NCBI RefSeq assembly: GCF_014648075.1
Contig: NZ_BMQK01000005.1
Coordinates: 248,001-312,000 of the forward strand
Source of the DNA: Streptomyces ruber
GTDB taxonomy: Bacteria; Actinomycetota; Actinomycetes; Streptomycetales; Streptomycetaceae
DNA: 64,000 bases
Reading direction: 5' to 3'
The notes under the pieces: generated by a model
What the model was told of the DNA's origin: nothing
Databases searched by the model: none
The model's input: only the letters and a program-made list of their open reading frames with translations
Position numbers and translations under genes: made by a program
Part shown: positions 54,108 through 62,544 of the stretch, piece after piece
How the letters are laid out: every line of letters starts with the position of its first letter
How positions within the stretch are numbered: position 1 is the first letter of the stretch

Positions 54108-54714
54108 ATGGCCGAGGCGCGGGTGAAGGCCCGGACGGTACGACGGGAATCGGTGCTCGCCGAGCGGTTCGCGCTGTTCGCCGAGTGCCTGCTCACCGGT
54201 GTGTGGATCGTGGTGGCCTCGCTGCCCCTGGTCACCTACCCCGCGGCGGTCGCCGCCGGGGCCCGGCACCTGCGGCGGCGCACCGCCCACGAGGGCGGGG
54301 GGGTGGCGGGAGTTCGTCGCGGACTTCCGGTCGGCCGTGCGCGGCGGCTGGCTCGCCGGCCTCTTCGGCTGGGCCGCCGTGGCCGCCGTCTGGGTTGACG
54401 TTCAGGCCGTGCGCGCCGGACTGCCCGGCGGACCGCTGGTGGGCGCCATCGGGCTGTTCGCCCTGATCGGTCTCGTCGTCGCCGGGCTGCGCGCCGCGGC
54501 GGTGTGGCGGCCCGGCGACGCGTGGCGGACGCTGCTCGCCGCAGCCGGGCGGCGCACCGTGCGCGACCCCGCCGGGTCCTTCCTCCTCGTCGGCGGACTG
54601 GCCGTGGTGGCCGTGTCCGCCTGGGTCATCGCGCCGTTCGCGGTCCCGGTGCTCGGGACCGTGACGGCGGCGGCCGTCGCCGTGGAGGAGCGGTACCGGC
54701 GCCGGCGCCGCTGA
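54108..54714 (+). pseudogene. YesL-like (DUF624) membrane protein gene broken by a frameshift at a G7 tract
   Basis: The reading starts at ATG 54108 after GAGGGGAG and gives ESVLAERFALFAECLLTGVWIVVASLPLVTYP. At the run of seven G (54297-54303) the frame is lost. The continuation (GWREFVADFRSAVRGGWLAGLFGW and later helices to 54714) is one base out. With six G the product would be a normal protein of about 201 aa with several membrane helices, matching DUF624 proteins found beside sugar ABC operons. It could be a true mutation, a phase-variable tract or a sequencing error. Confidence 0.78.
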
Positions 54715-54809
54715 CACCCGCCCCCTCCCGCACCTGTTGTTGGCATGCCCTGATCAATTGCGCAGACGTCCCGCAACCCTTCCGTACGGAAAGGAAAGGC
54801 CGTATCCCC

Positions 54810-55040
54810 CTGAACCGCAGGTCCTTCCTCAAGGCAGCCGCCGCAGCCGGTGCCGCCACCCAGTTCAGCTGGGCGCTCGGCCCGACCGCGCAGGCCGCAC
54901 CCGGAAACTCGGCCGTGGCCGGGACCGCCGCCGCCCCGGGCCCGGTCATCCCGAACCGGCTGGAGGAAGGCGGACTCGGTGCCGCCGCCCGGTTCCACCT
55001 GATCCCTGCCGAGGAAGCCTGGGGCTTCAGCCCCAGGAGA
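54810..55040 (+). pseudogene. 5' stub of a Tat-exported protein, cut off by an insertion element
   Basis: The frame reads LNRRSFLKAAAAAGAATQFS, a twin-arginine signal, then WALGPTAQAAPGN and PVIPNRLEEGGLGAAARFHLIP, after which transposon-like DNA begins. There is no ATG or GTG in the right place; a CTG at 54810, 10 nt after AAGGAAAGG, would be the start. Position after the sugar importer suggests a lost secreted glycosidase or binding protein, but too little remains to say. No homologous 3' part is seen after the element. Confidence 0.65.
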
Positions 55041-56290
55041 TTCGGCTCCTCGGGCCGGAGCCGCGCAGCGGCGGAGCATGCTCCGTTACGCCAGGGGGAC
55101 AGATCGTGTCCCGAGCGGCAGCCTTACTAGGGTTTTCTGCGTGAAGACTGTCACGCAGGTGAAGCCTTTGCCTGCGTCCGCTTATGATGCGGACGCGCTG
55201 GCGGCGACCCTGCGTGCCGGCAACCGGGCCGCGAACGCGGCCTCCGAAGTGGCGTCCGCTCGCGGTCCGAAGCGGCGCAACGGGCTGCAGGACGCCGTGT
55301 ACCACCAGATCAAGGCTGACTTCGACCTCGGGGCGCAGGCCGCCGTGCGGACCGTCAAGAAGGTCCGCGACGCCTACGCCACGCTCAAGGCCGACATCAG
55401 GGCCGGCGATCACGGGCCGGAAGGCTCCAAGCGCCGGCCCGGATCGAGTCGAGGCCGGTCCGTTTCCGTGAGACGTCGGCGCAGCCGTACGACGACCGGA
55501 TGCTGACCTGGAACCTGGACCGGCAGACCGTCTCCGTCCGGACGGTGGCCGGGCGCCTGAAGGGCATCCCCTTCGTCTGCTCGCCGGAGGGTCTGAAGCT
55601 GCTGGCCTGTCGCAAGGGCGAGTCGGACCTGCTGATGCGCGACGGGATGTTCTTCCTGACCGCCACCGTCGACGTGCCCGAACCGCCGGTGTACGAGCCG
55701 GACGGGTTCCTCGGGGTCGACCTCGGCTCGTGAACATCGCCACCACCTCGGACGGCGACATCATGTCCGGCCGCCAGGCCGACCGCTATCGCCGGCGCAA
55801 GCGCGACCTGCGCACCAAGCCGCAGAAGAAACGCACCAAGAGCACGGACCGCGTCCTCAAGCGCAACCGGCGCAAGGAAGCCCGGTACGCCACCCAGCGC
55901 AACCACATCATCGCCAAGAAGCTCGTCGCCACCGCTGAACGCACCTCGCGGGGTATCGGACCGGAAGACCTGTCCGGCATCCGGCAGAGGGTCACGGCCA
56001 GGAAAGACCAGCGGGCACGACTGCACTCCTGGGCCTTCGCCCAGCCCGGCGCCTTCGTCGAGTACAAAGCCCGGCGGGCCGGTGTCCCGGTGGTCCACGT
56101 GGACCCCCGCAACACCTCCCGCCAGTGCTCGGAGTGCCGGCACACCCACCGGACCAACCGGGTGACACAAGCACGGTTCGCCTGCCGGTCCTGCGGGATC
56201 GTCCTGCGCGCGGACCACAACGGCTCCCGCAACATCGCCCACCGGGCCGATGCTGTTCGGCGACAGGATGCCGTGACGCCGCACCGGTGA
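55009..56290 (+). mobile_element. Degraded IS200/IS605-group (TnpB) element relic
   Basis: From about 55009 the DNA changes from host coding sequence to a region with a palindromic hairpin CCTGGGGCT-TC-AGCCCCAGG (55018-55037) and then a frameshifted tnpB. No tnpA transposase (Y1) is present, so it is an IS1341-like, TnpB-only element. Its right end runs to the tnpB stop near 56290 or a little beyond; the next gene starts at 56321. Precise ends cannot be fixed by eye. Confidence 0.7.
55141..56290 (+). pseudogene. tnpB: tnpB, frameshifted in two places
   Basis: Three reading segments, 55141 to about 55440, about 55440 to 55730, and 55730 to 56290, together give a TnpB/IS605 OrfB protein. The first shift falls near 55420-55440 (before RIESRPVRFRE). 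The second is a one-base loss in GVDLG(I)VNIATTSDG at about 55727. The RuvC residues are still legible: Asp in GVDLG, Glu in PEDLSGI and Asp in RADHNGSRNI. The zinc ribbon is CSECRHTHRTNRVTQARFACRSCG. TnpB is an RNA-guided nuclease that keeps IS605 elements in place. This copy cannot make an intact protein. Confidence 0.88.
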
Positions 56291-56320
56291 CCGGACGCCC
56301 GGCGCGGGCAGGATCTCCCC

Positions 56321-56767
56321 ATGGACTGGAACCACTACCGTTTCCGCAGCCTGTGGGCCCTGCCCGCGCCGCCCGCCCCCGTGTACGAGGTGCTGGAGCG
56401 CATCCAGGACTATCCGCGCTGGTGGCCCCAGGTGCGCGAGGTGACCCGGGTCGACGGCACGCACGCGCGGCTGCGGATACGGTCGGCCGTGCCGTACGAC
56501 CTGACGTTCACCGGGGAAGAGGTGCGGCGCGACGCGGCGGCCGGGGTGCTGGAACTCGCGATGACCGGCGACCTGGAGGGCTGGGCGCGCTGGACGCTCA
56601 CCGCGGACGGGACCGGCACCCTCGCCCGTTACGACCAGGAGGTCCACGTCGCCAAGCCGCTGCTGCGCCGGCTCGCCGTGCCGGGGCGGCCCGTCTTCCG
56701 CGCCAACCACACGCTGATGATGCGGGCGGGCCACAGGGGACTCGCCGCACACCTGAGGGCGGGGTGA
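56321..56767 (+). CDS. SRPBCC (START/polyketide-cyclase-like) protein
   Basis: A 148-aa protein of the Bet v1-like fold with a ligand cavity. It begins NHYRFRSLWALPAPPAPVYEVLERIQDYPRWWPQVREVTRV, which is typical of the family, followed by alternating beta strands and a C-terminal helix. Members bind lipids, polyketides or act as cyclases; the ligand is unknown. ATG 56321 follows AGGA. It lies directly beyond the transposon relic. Confidence 0.88.
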   Translation: MDWNHYRFRSLWALPAPPAPVYEVLERIQDYPRWWPQVREVTRVDGTHARLRIRSAVPYDLTFTGEEVRRDAAAGVLELAMTGDLEGWARWTLTADGTGTLARYDQEVHVAKPLLRRLAVPGRPVFRANHTLMMRAGHRGLAAHLRAG

Positions 56768-56786
56768 CCCCGTACAGGCAATCGGT

Positions 56787-56816
56787 TTGTACCGGACCGG
56801 CGGGGACCTGTATTGT
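56787..56816 (+). promoter_or_regulatory. Promoter of the second tRNA-Val(CAC)
   Basis: TTGTAC (56787-56792), 18 bp, TATTGT (56811-56816), fourteen nt before the tRNA. The -35 equals that of the five-tRNA operon. Confidence 0.65.
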
Positions 56817-56829
56817 TCAGTGCGTTCCC

Positions 56830-56901
56830 GGGCGATTAGCTCAGTGGGAGAGCGCTTCGTTCACACCGAAGAGGTCACTGGTTCGAACCCAGTATCGCCC
56901 A
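56830..56901 (+). tRNA. tRNA-Val (CAC)
   Basis: The same fold as the copy at 49827-49898, anticodon CAC, with one base difference in the D arm (AGTGGGAG instead of AGCGGGAG). Both are single genes with their own promoters. It flanks the accessory sugar/TnpB region on the right as the other copy does on the left. Confidence 0.97.
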
Positions 56902-56979
56902 CCGGGAGAAGGCCGGTCCGAGTCGTCGGACCGGCTCTTCGCATGTCCGGGTACGTGTCCGAGGGCCCGGGGAGCCGGC

Positions 56980-57705
56980 TCACGCCGCCGCCGGTAGATC
57001 CGGTCGCAGCGGCCACGCCGGATGCACCTCCGCCTCCGTGCCGGTGCGGGTGAACCACGCCTGCAGACCGCGTGCCTGCGCCGCGTGCCACACCGCCTGC
57101 AGCGTGTGCAGCTCGGCGGGGGAGAGGCGCTCCAGCCGGGCCGCGAACCGGCGCGCCACCGCCCGGACGACCTCCATCGCCGCGACCGCGTCCGCCGCCG
57201 CGTCGTGCGCGCCGTCCAAGGGCACACCGTAGTGCGCGCACAGGGCGCCGAGCGTGCGACGGCCCTTGCGGTACCGGTCCAGATGCCGGTCGAGGACCAG
57301 CGGATCGACCACGTGCAGCGGCGTCGCCTCGAACCAGCGGCAGAGCGAGGACGCGCGGTGCCGGCGCAACTCCCGGTCCAGCAGCGTCAGGTCGAACGGC
57401 GCGTTCATCACCACGAGCGGGCGGCCCCGCACCGCCTGCTCCGCCAGCTGCCTCACTATCTCGTCCATCACCGGCGACGGCCAGCGCCCGTTGCGCTGCA
57501 CGTGCTCCTCCGTCAGCCCGTGCACCGCCGTCGCCGCGGCGGGCACCGGCACCCCCGGATTCACCAGCCAGCGCGTCACCCGCGGCCGGGCCCCGGGCGC
57601 GTCCTGGACGACGACGGCGGCCGACACGATCCGGTCGGCCTCGACGTCCACACCCGTGGTCTCCGTGTCGAACGCGGCCAAGGGGCCCTCGTACCAGTAC
57701 GTCAT
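56980..57705 (-). CDS. DnaQ-like 3'-5' exonuclease (DEDDh)
   Basis: A 241-aa exonuclease. The DEDD motifs are AAFDTETTGVD (Exo I), VVMNAPFDLTLLDREL (Exo II) and GAHDAAADAVAAMEVVRAV with His four residues before Asp (Exo III). A C-terminal extension of about 60 residues (ELHTLQAVWHAAQARGLQAWF) is peculiar to the actinobacterial branch. It probably edits or degrades DNA or RNA ends as a stand-alone epsilon-like enzyme. ATG 57705 follows GGGG; a TTG four codons earlier is less likely. Confidence 0.92.
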   Translation of the reverse strand: MTYWYEGPLAAFDTETTGVDVEADRIVSAAVVVQDAPGARPRVTRWLVNPGVPVPAAATAVHGLTEEHVQRNGRWPSPVMDEIVRQLAEQAVRGRPLVVMNAPFDLTLLDRELRRHRASSLCRWFEATPLHVVDPLVLDRHLDRYRKGRRTLGALCAHYGVPLDGAHDAAADAVAAMEVVRAVARRFAARLERLSPAELHTLQAVWHAAQARGLQAWFTRTGTEAEVHPAWPLRPDLPAAA

Positions 57706-57872
57706 CGCGTACCCCAATTCCTCAGTGTGCTGCGGCAGTTGACGCCCTTCCCTGCCCGGTTCGGTGATACCCGGGCTGTTTGCGCCATACGCAGGGAGGA
57801 GACAACAGAAATACCGGTCTCTGCAGTTCAGGGCTCCGTGCCGGGATACCGGCCGCTTCGGGGGGTGTTGGC

Positions 57873-58436
57873 ATGGCGATCGCGCAGCCCGAGCGGGGCG
57901 GGCTGTTGCCGCGGGACACGGCGGTGCGCGGCGCCCTCGCCACCACCGCGTGCATGGAGACGCTCCAGGTCGGCTATCTGCACGCCGTCGCGGCCGCCGC
58001 GGGCTGCTCGCTGTCCCAGCCCTTCCCGGACAACGGCATCGACTGGCACGTCAGTCACAGCGCCCCCGGGCACACGGTCGACGACGAGGTCACCGTCAAG
58101 GTGCAGCTCAAGGCGACGTACCAGATACCGCCGAACCCCCCGGGCCGCTTCTTCTCCTTCACGCTCGACAACGAGCACCTGCGCAAACTCGCCCGCACCC
58201 CGGTCTCGGTGCACAAGATCCTGGTCGTGATGATCGTGCCGCGCTCCCGGGACGACTGGCTGCGCGCCGGCCACGACCGGCTCGACCTGCGGCACTGCTG
58301 CTACTGGGCCAACCTCGCCGGGCACCCGGTCACCGGCCGGCACAGAACCAACGTGCGTATGTCCACCGCGCGCGTCTTCGACGACCGCGCGCTCCGCGAG
58401 ATCATGACCAGGGTCGGAACGGGAGGCAGACCATGA
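57873..58436 (+). CDS. DUF4365 domain protein (predicted nuclease-like fold)
   Basis: A 187-aa protein. DNGIDWHVS and then VKVQLKATYQIPP form a D...(Q)xK pattern that fits the PD-(D/E)xK nuclease-like fold of DUF4365. KILVVMIVPRSRDDWL follows, and later the strand LRHCCYWANLAGHP. ATG 57873 has GGGGGTG upstream. It overlaps the next gene by four bases (ATGA), so the two proteins are made together. The biological role is unknown; DUF4365 is found in restriction-like, mobile and free-standing contexts. Confidence 0.85.
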   Translation: MAIAQPERGGLLPRDTAVRGALATTACMETLQVGYLHAVAAAAGCSLSQPFPDNGIDWHVSHSAPGHTVDDEVTVKVQLKATYQIPPNPPGRFFSFTLDNEHLRKLARTPVSVHKILVVMIVPRSRDDWLRAGHDRLDLRHCCYWANLAGHPVTGRHRTNVRMSTARVFDDRALREIMTRVGTGGRP

Positions 58437-59650
58437 CGCACCGCCCCACCGACGAACCGTTCAGGGCCGCCGGGGCCCACCTCGCCGACCTCGCGTGGCC
58501 GCACCCGCCCGACCCCGCCCGGGTCGACCCGGCCGTCCTCGGCGCGCTGCTGCGCCGCCACGGCTGGCAGCGCCGCGGCGGCGCCCCCGGACGTTACGGA
58601 CGCTGGACCCCGCCCGGCCCCGGCGAGAGCCGTACGAGCCTGCTGGTGCCCGAGAACCGCGCCTTCCCCGACTGCGACGACCTGCTCGGCGAGGCCCTCC
58701 TCGCGCTCGCCCGCGGCGGCTCGCCCTCCGCCCGAGACATCCTGGTCGGCCTCGCGGTCCCCAGCGACGAGGTCCACTGGTCGCGCGACGTCCCCGAGGG
58801 GCCCGCCGGCGCCGCGCCCTGGGCCGCCGAGGAACAGCTGCGCGGCGCCGCCCGCCGGATGCTCCTCGCCGCCGCGCTGGCCACACGCGCGCGGGCCGGC
58901 TACCACGGCGCCCGCCACCGCCGCCAGGCCGCGGCCGCCCTGGACAGCGTGCTCGTCGGCGCGTCCACCGGCGGCCGGGCGCTCGCGGCCTTCGTCCCCG
59001 TCGGGGCCGGCCGCCCCCTCGCCGTCCGCCTCCACCAGGCGCTGTACGCGGCCCGCGAGGCCATCGACCACCAGCGGGCCACCGGCTGCGCGGACGCCTT
59101 CGACCGCGCCGTCGAGGCCGGCGTCAGCCACGAGCTGACCAGAGCGCTGGTCGCCCTCGTCCGCGGCAGTGAGGGCGCCCGGATCACCGTCCACTGGTCG
59201 CCCGCCGCCGGGGTGCCCGGGGACCGCGCGGCCCCCGACGGGCCCGTCGAGTTCTCCCCGGGCGACCTGCCCGTCCTGCGCGAGGCAGGCGCCCGCTACC
59301 TGCGCGAGGAGCCCTCGGTGCCCGTGCGCGTCACCGGCACCGTCGCCCGGATGCGCCGCTCGGGCCCCGACGGCCCGGGCGCCGTGCGCCTGCGCGTCCT
59401 CACGGGCGCCGAGGTCGCGGACGTCCGGGTGATCCTGGACGAGGAGGCGTACCGCCTGGCCGGGCACGCCCATCTGGTCGGGCTGCCGGTCCGGGTGGAC
59501 GGGCGGCTGGCGAGCCGGGGCGGGTTCCGGCGGGTCACGGACGTCTCCGCGGTCGAACCCGTCGCGGTGGACGACGCCGAGCGGGACAGGCTGATGAAGT
59601 CCTTCCAAGAGGACCTGGACGTCTTCAAGGGGGCGCGCGGCGGGGAGTGA
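58433..59650 (+). CDS. Partner of the DUF4365 protein, OB-fold-like C-terminus, unknown function
   Basis: A 405-aa protein. The N-terminal about 100 residues contain HGWQRRGGAPGRYGRWTPPGPGESRTSLLVPENRAFPDCDDLL. The middle is helical (AARRMLLAAALATRARAGYHGARHRRQ). The C-terminal about 110 residues are beta-rich (VRVTGTVARMRR, VRLRVLTGAEVADVRVIL, VGLPVRVDGRLASRGGFRRVTDVSAV), which resembles an OB fold as in nucleic-acid-binding proteins. It has no enzyme motif I know. Coupling to the DUF4365 gene suggests a two-protein nucleic-acid-acting unit. Confidence 0.82.
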   Translation: MTHRPTDEPFRAAGAHLADLAWPHPPDPARVDPAVLGALLRRHGWQRRGGAPGRYGRWTPPGPGESRTSLLVPENRAFPDCDDLLGEALLALARGGSPSARDILVGLAVPSDEVHWSRDVPEGPAGAAPWAAEEQLRGAARRMLLAAALATRARAGYHGARHRRQAAAALDSVLVGASTGGRALAAFVPVGAGRPLAVRLHQALYAAREAIDHQRATGCADAFDRAVEAGVSHELTRALVALVRGSEGARITVHWSPAAGVPGDRAAPDGPVEFSPGDLPVLREAGARYLREEPSVPVRVTGTVARMRRSGPDGPGAVRLRVLTGAEVADVRVILDEEAYRLAGHAHLVGLPVRVDGRLASRGGFRRVTDVSAVEPVAVDDAERDRLMKSFQEDLDVFKGARGGE

Positions 59651-59775
59651 GGAGGGGTAGCGGGGCGGCCGGGACATAACCGTTTCGCGGTCGGCACCCG
59701 GGGCTCGGTACGATTCCCCTCTGCGTACGTGTACGCGTACGCCCACCCCATCAGGCCATCAGGCAGGAGAGACCG

Positions 59776-61755
59776 GTGTCAGACGTCCGTGTGATCATCC
59801 AACGCGATTCCGAGCGGGAAGAGCGCGTGGTGACGACGGGCACTACGGCCGCCGACCTCTTCCCCGGCGAGCGCACCGTCGTCGCGGCCCGCGTGGGCGG
59901 CGAGCTGAAGGACCTCGCGTACGAGGTCGAGGACGGCGAGACCGTCGAGCCGGTGGAGATCTCCTCCGAGGACGGCCTGAACATCCTGCGGCACTCGACC
60001 GCGCACGTCATGGCGCAGGCCGTGCAGGAGCTGTTCCCGGAGGCGAAGCTGGGCATCGGCCCGCCCATCAGGGACGGCTTCTACTACGACTTCGACGTCA
60101 AGGAGCCCTTCACCCCCGAGGACCTCAAGCGCATCGAGAAGAAGATGCAGGAGATCCAGAAGCGGGGCCAGCGGTTCTCCCGCCGGGTCACCACCGACGA
60201 GGCCGCCCGCGAGGAGCTCGCCGCCGAGCCGTACAAGCTCGAGCTGATCGGTCTGAAGGGCAACGCCGCGCAGGCCGCCGACGGCGCCGACGCGGAGGTG
60301 GGCGGCGGTGAGCTGACCATCTACGACAACCTCGACGCCAAGACCGGCGAGCTGTGCTGGAAGGACCTGTGCCGGGGTCCGCACCTGCCCACCACCCGGA
60401 ACATCCCGGCGTTCAAGCTGATGCGCTCGGCGGCCGCCTACTGGCGCGGCAGCGAGAAGAACCCGCAGCTCCAGCGCATCTACGGCACCGCCTGGCCGTC
60501 CAAGGACGAGCTGAAGGCGCACCTGGACTTCCTCGCCGAGGCGGAGAAGCGCGACCACCGCAAGCTCGGTGCCGAGCTGGACCTGTTCTCCTTCCCGGAC
60601 GAGCTGGGCCCCGGCCTCGCGGTGTTCCACCCGAAGGGCGGTGTGATCCGCAAGGTCATGGAGGACTACTCGCGCCGTCGGCACGAGACCTCCGGCTACG
60701 AGTTCGTGAACACCCCGCACATCTCGAAGGAGCACCTCTTCGAGATCTCCGGGCACCTGCCGCACTACTCGGAGGGCATGTTCCCGCCCATCCAATTCGA
60801 CGAGCAGAACTACCGCCTCAAGGCGATGAACTGCCCGATGCACAACCTGATCTTCAAGTCGCGGGGCCGCTCCTACCGCGAACTGCCGCTCCGCCTCTTC
60901 GAGTTCGGCACCGTGTACCGGTACGAGAAGTCGGGCGTCGTGCACGGCCTGACCCGCTCGCGCGGCTTCACCCAGGACGACTCGCACATCTACTGCACCA
61001 AGGAGCAGATGCCGCAGGAGCTCGACACGCTCCTGACCTTCGTGCTCGACCTGCTGCGCGACTACGGCCTGACCGAGTTCGAGCTGGAGCTGTCCACCCG
61101 CGACGACTCCGACAAGTTCATCGGTTCGGACGAGGACTGGGAGGAGGCCACCGAGGCGCTGCGGCAGGCCGCCGAGAAGCAGAATCTGCCACTGGTCCCG
61201 GACCCGGGCGGCGCCGCCTACTACGGCCCGAAGATCTCCGTCCAGGCCAAGGACGCGATCGGCCGGTCCTGGCAGATGTCGACGCTCCAGGTCGACTTCA
61301 ACCAGCCCAAGCGGTTCGGCCTGGAGTACACCGCGGCCGACGGTTCGCGGCAGCAGCCGGTCATGCTGCACCGCGCCCTGTTCGGCTCCATCGAGCGGTT
61401 CTTCGGCGTCCTCCTCGAGCACTACGCCGGTGCCTTCCCGGCCTGGCTGGCCCCCGTCCAGGCGGTCGGCATCCCGATCGGCGACGCGCACGTGCCGTAC
61501 CTCCAGGAGTTCGCGGACAAGGCCAGGGCGGCCGGGCTGCGCGTCGACGTCGACGCCTCCTCCGACCGCATGCAGAAGAAGATCCGCAACGCCCAGAAGG
61601 CGAAGGTGCCCTTCATGGTCATCGCGGGCGACGAGGACATGGCCGCCGGCGCCGTCTCCTTCCGCTACCGCGACGGCTCGCAGGAGAACGGCATCCCCGT
61701 CGACGAGGCCATCGCCAAGATCGTGAAGGTCGTGGAGGACCGCGTCCAGGTCTGA
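59776..61755 (+). CDS. thrS: Threonyl-tRNA synthetase
   Basis: A 659-aa class II synthetase with the full domain set. The TGS domain covers residues 1-65. The editing domain has [16 protein letters not shown] with the HxxxH pair. The catalytic core has [16 protein letters not shown] (motif 1), [10 protein letters not shown] with the zinc Cys, [25 protein letters not shown] (motif 2) and [11 protein letters not shown] (motif 3). The last 110 residues are the anticodon-binding domain. The GTG at 59776 follows AGGAGAG. No T-box leader is seen; TACGAT near 59709 may be the -10. Confidence 0.98.
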   Translation: MSDVRVIIQRDSEREERVVTTGTTAADLFPGERTVVAARVGGELKDLAYEVEDGETVEPVEISSEDGLNILRHSTAHVMAQAVQELFPEAKLGIGPPIRDGFYYDFDVKEPFTPEDLKRIEKKMQEIQKRGQRFSRRVTTDEAAREELAAEPYKLELIGLKGNAAQAADGADAEVGGGELTIYDNLDAKTGELCWKDLCRGPHLPTTRNIPAFKLMRSAAAYWRGSEKNPQLQRIYGTAWPSKDELKAHLDFLAEAEKRDHRKLGAELDLFSFPDELGPGLAVFHPKGGVIRKVMEDYSRRRHETSGYEFVNTPHISKEHLFEISGHLPHYSEGMFPPIQFDEQNYRLKAMNCPMHNLIFKSRGRSYRELPLRLFEFGTVYRYEKSGVVHGLTRSRGFTQDDSHIYCTKEQMPQELDTLLTFVLDLLRDYGLTEFELELSTRDDSDKFIGSDEDWEEATEALRQAAEKQNLPLVPDPGGAAYYGPKISVQAKDAIGRSWQMSTLQVDFNQPKRFGLEYTAADGSRQQPVMLHRALFGSIERFFGVLLEHYAGAFPAWLAPVQAVGIPIGDAHVPYLQEFADKARAAGLRVDVDASSDRMQKKIRNAQKAKVPFMVIAGDEDMAAGAVSFRYRDGSQENGIPVDEAIAKIVKVVEDRVQV

Positions 61756-61773
61756 CACGCACGGCGCCGAGGG

Positions 61774-61798
61774 CCCCCGGAGGTCACCGCTCCGGGGG
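61774..61798. terminator. Bidirectional terminator between thrS and the channel gene
   Basis: CCCCCGGAG (61774-61782) and CTCCGGGGG (61790-61798) form a 9-bp perfect stem. The stop codon of the minus-strand channel gene lies in the loop, so the arms serve both convergent genes. Confidence 0.7.
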
Positions 61799-62464
61799 TC
61801 CTGCGCTGTCCTCGTCGCCCTCCCGTGCGAACACCTGGAGCAGCCACGAGGAGAACGACCCGGTCACCGCGCCGAGCAGCGCCAGCCCGCACATCATCAC
61901 GCCCACCGAGACCACCCGCCCCAGGGGCGTCACGGGCGTGAGATCTCCGTACCCGACGGTCGCCAGCGTGGCGCAGGCCCACCAGACGGCGTCCCCGAAG
62001 GTACGGATCGACGCCTCCGGTGCCGTGTGCTCCTGCTGGTACACGGCGAGCGCCCCGGTGAAACCGAGCAGTACGGCGCCCAGACCCGCGTACGTCATGA
62101 CCCGGGCGTGCAACGGCAGCCGTGGCCGCCCGGTCCGCCGCTGCACGGCCTCGTAGACGCGGACGAGCCGCAGCGGCCGCAGCAGCGGCAGGACCAGCAC
62201 CAGTGTGTCCAGCGGGTGGGTGCGGACGAAGTCCGCGCCCCGCCCGCTCAGCCACCACCGCACGGCGTAGTCGACGGCGCCCGCCGCCCACACCGCCACC
62301 AGCACCGCGAGGCAGACCGCCCGCACCGCGCCGGGCAGACCGGGCGCGAGCACCCGCACCGTGTACGCGGCGAGGAAGAGCACCGAGGCGAGCAGGAGCG
62401 GCCCCTCGGCACGCCGTTCCCAGCGGGCCGGCCGGCCGTCGTCCACGCGGCTGTCGTCTCCCAT
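61784..62464 (-). CDS. Potassium channel family protein (six-helix, voltage-sensor-like)
   Basis: A 226-aa membrane protein with about six helices. The selectivity filter is ATLATVGYGDLTPVTPLG before the last helix (VVSVGVMMCGLALLGAVTGSF). Helix 4-like DFVRTHPLDTLVLVLPLLRPLRLVRVYEAV has spaced Arg residues like a short voltage sensor. The C-terminal tail is only about 15 residues, with no ligand-binding RCK domain. The ATG at 62464 with GGCGGG upstream is preferred to longer frames. It conducts K+ across the cytoplasmic membrane. Confidence 0.92.
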   Translation of the reverse strand: MGDDSRVDDGRPARWERRAEGPLLLASVLFLAAYTVRVLAPGLPGAVRAVCLAVLVAVWAAGAVDYAVRWWLSGRGADFVRTHPLDTLVLVLPLLRPLRLVRVYEAVQRRTGRPRLPLHARVMTYAGLGAVLLGFTGALAVYQQEHTAPEASIRTFGDAVWWACATLATVGYGDLTPVTPLGRVVSVGVMMCGLALLGAVTGSFSSWLLQVFAREGDEDSAGPPER

Positions 62465-62544
62465 CCCGCCAGCTTGGCGCCCGGGCCCGCCCGCCGGAGC
62501 CCCGCCGACACGCCTGTCGAGGGCCAAGCCATATGCTGCACCTC

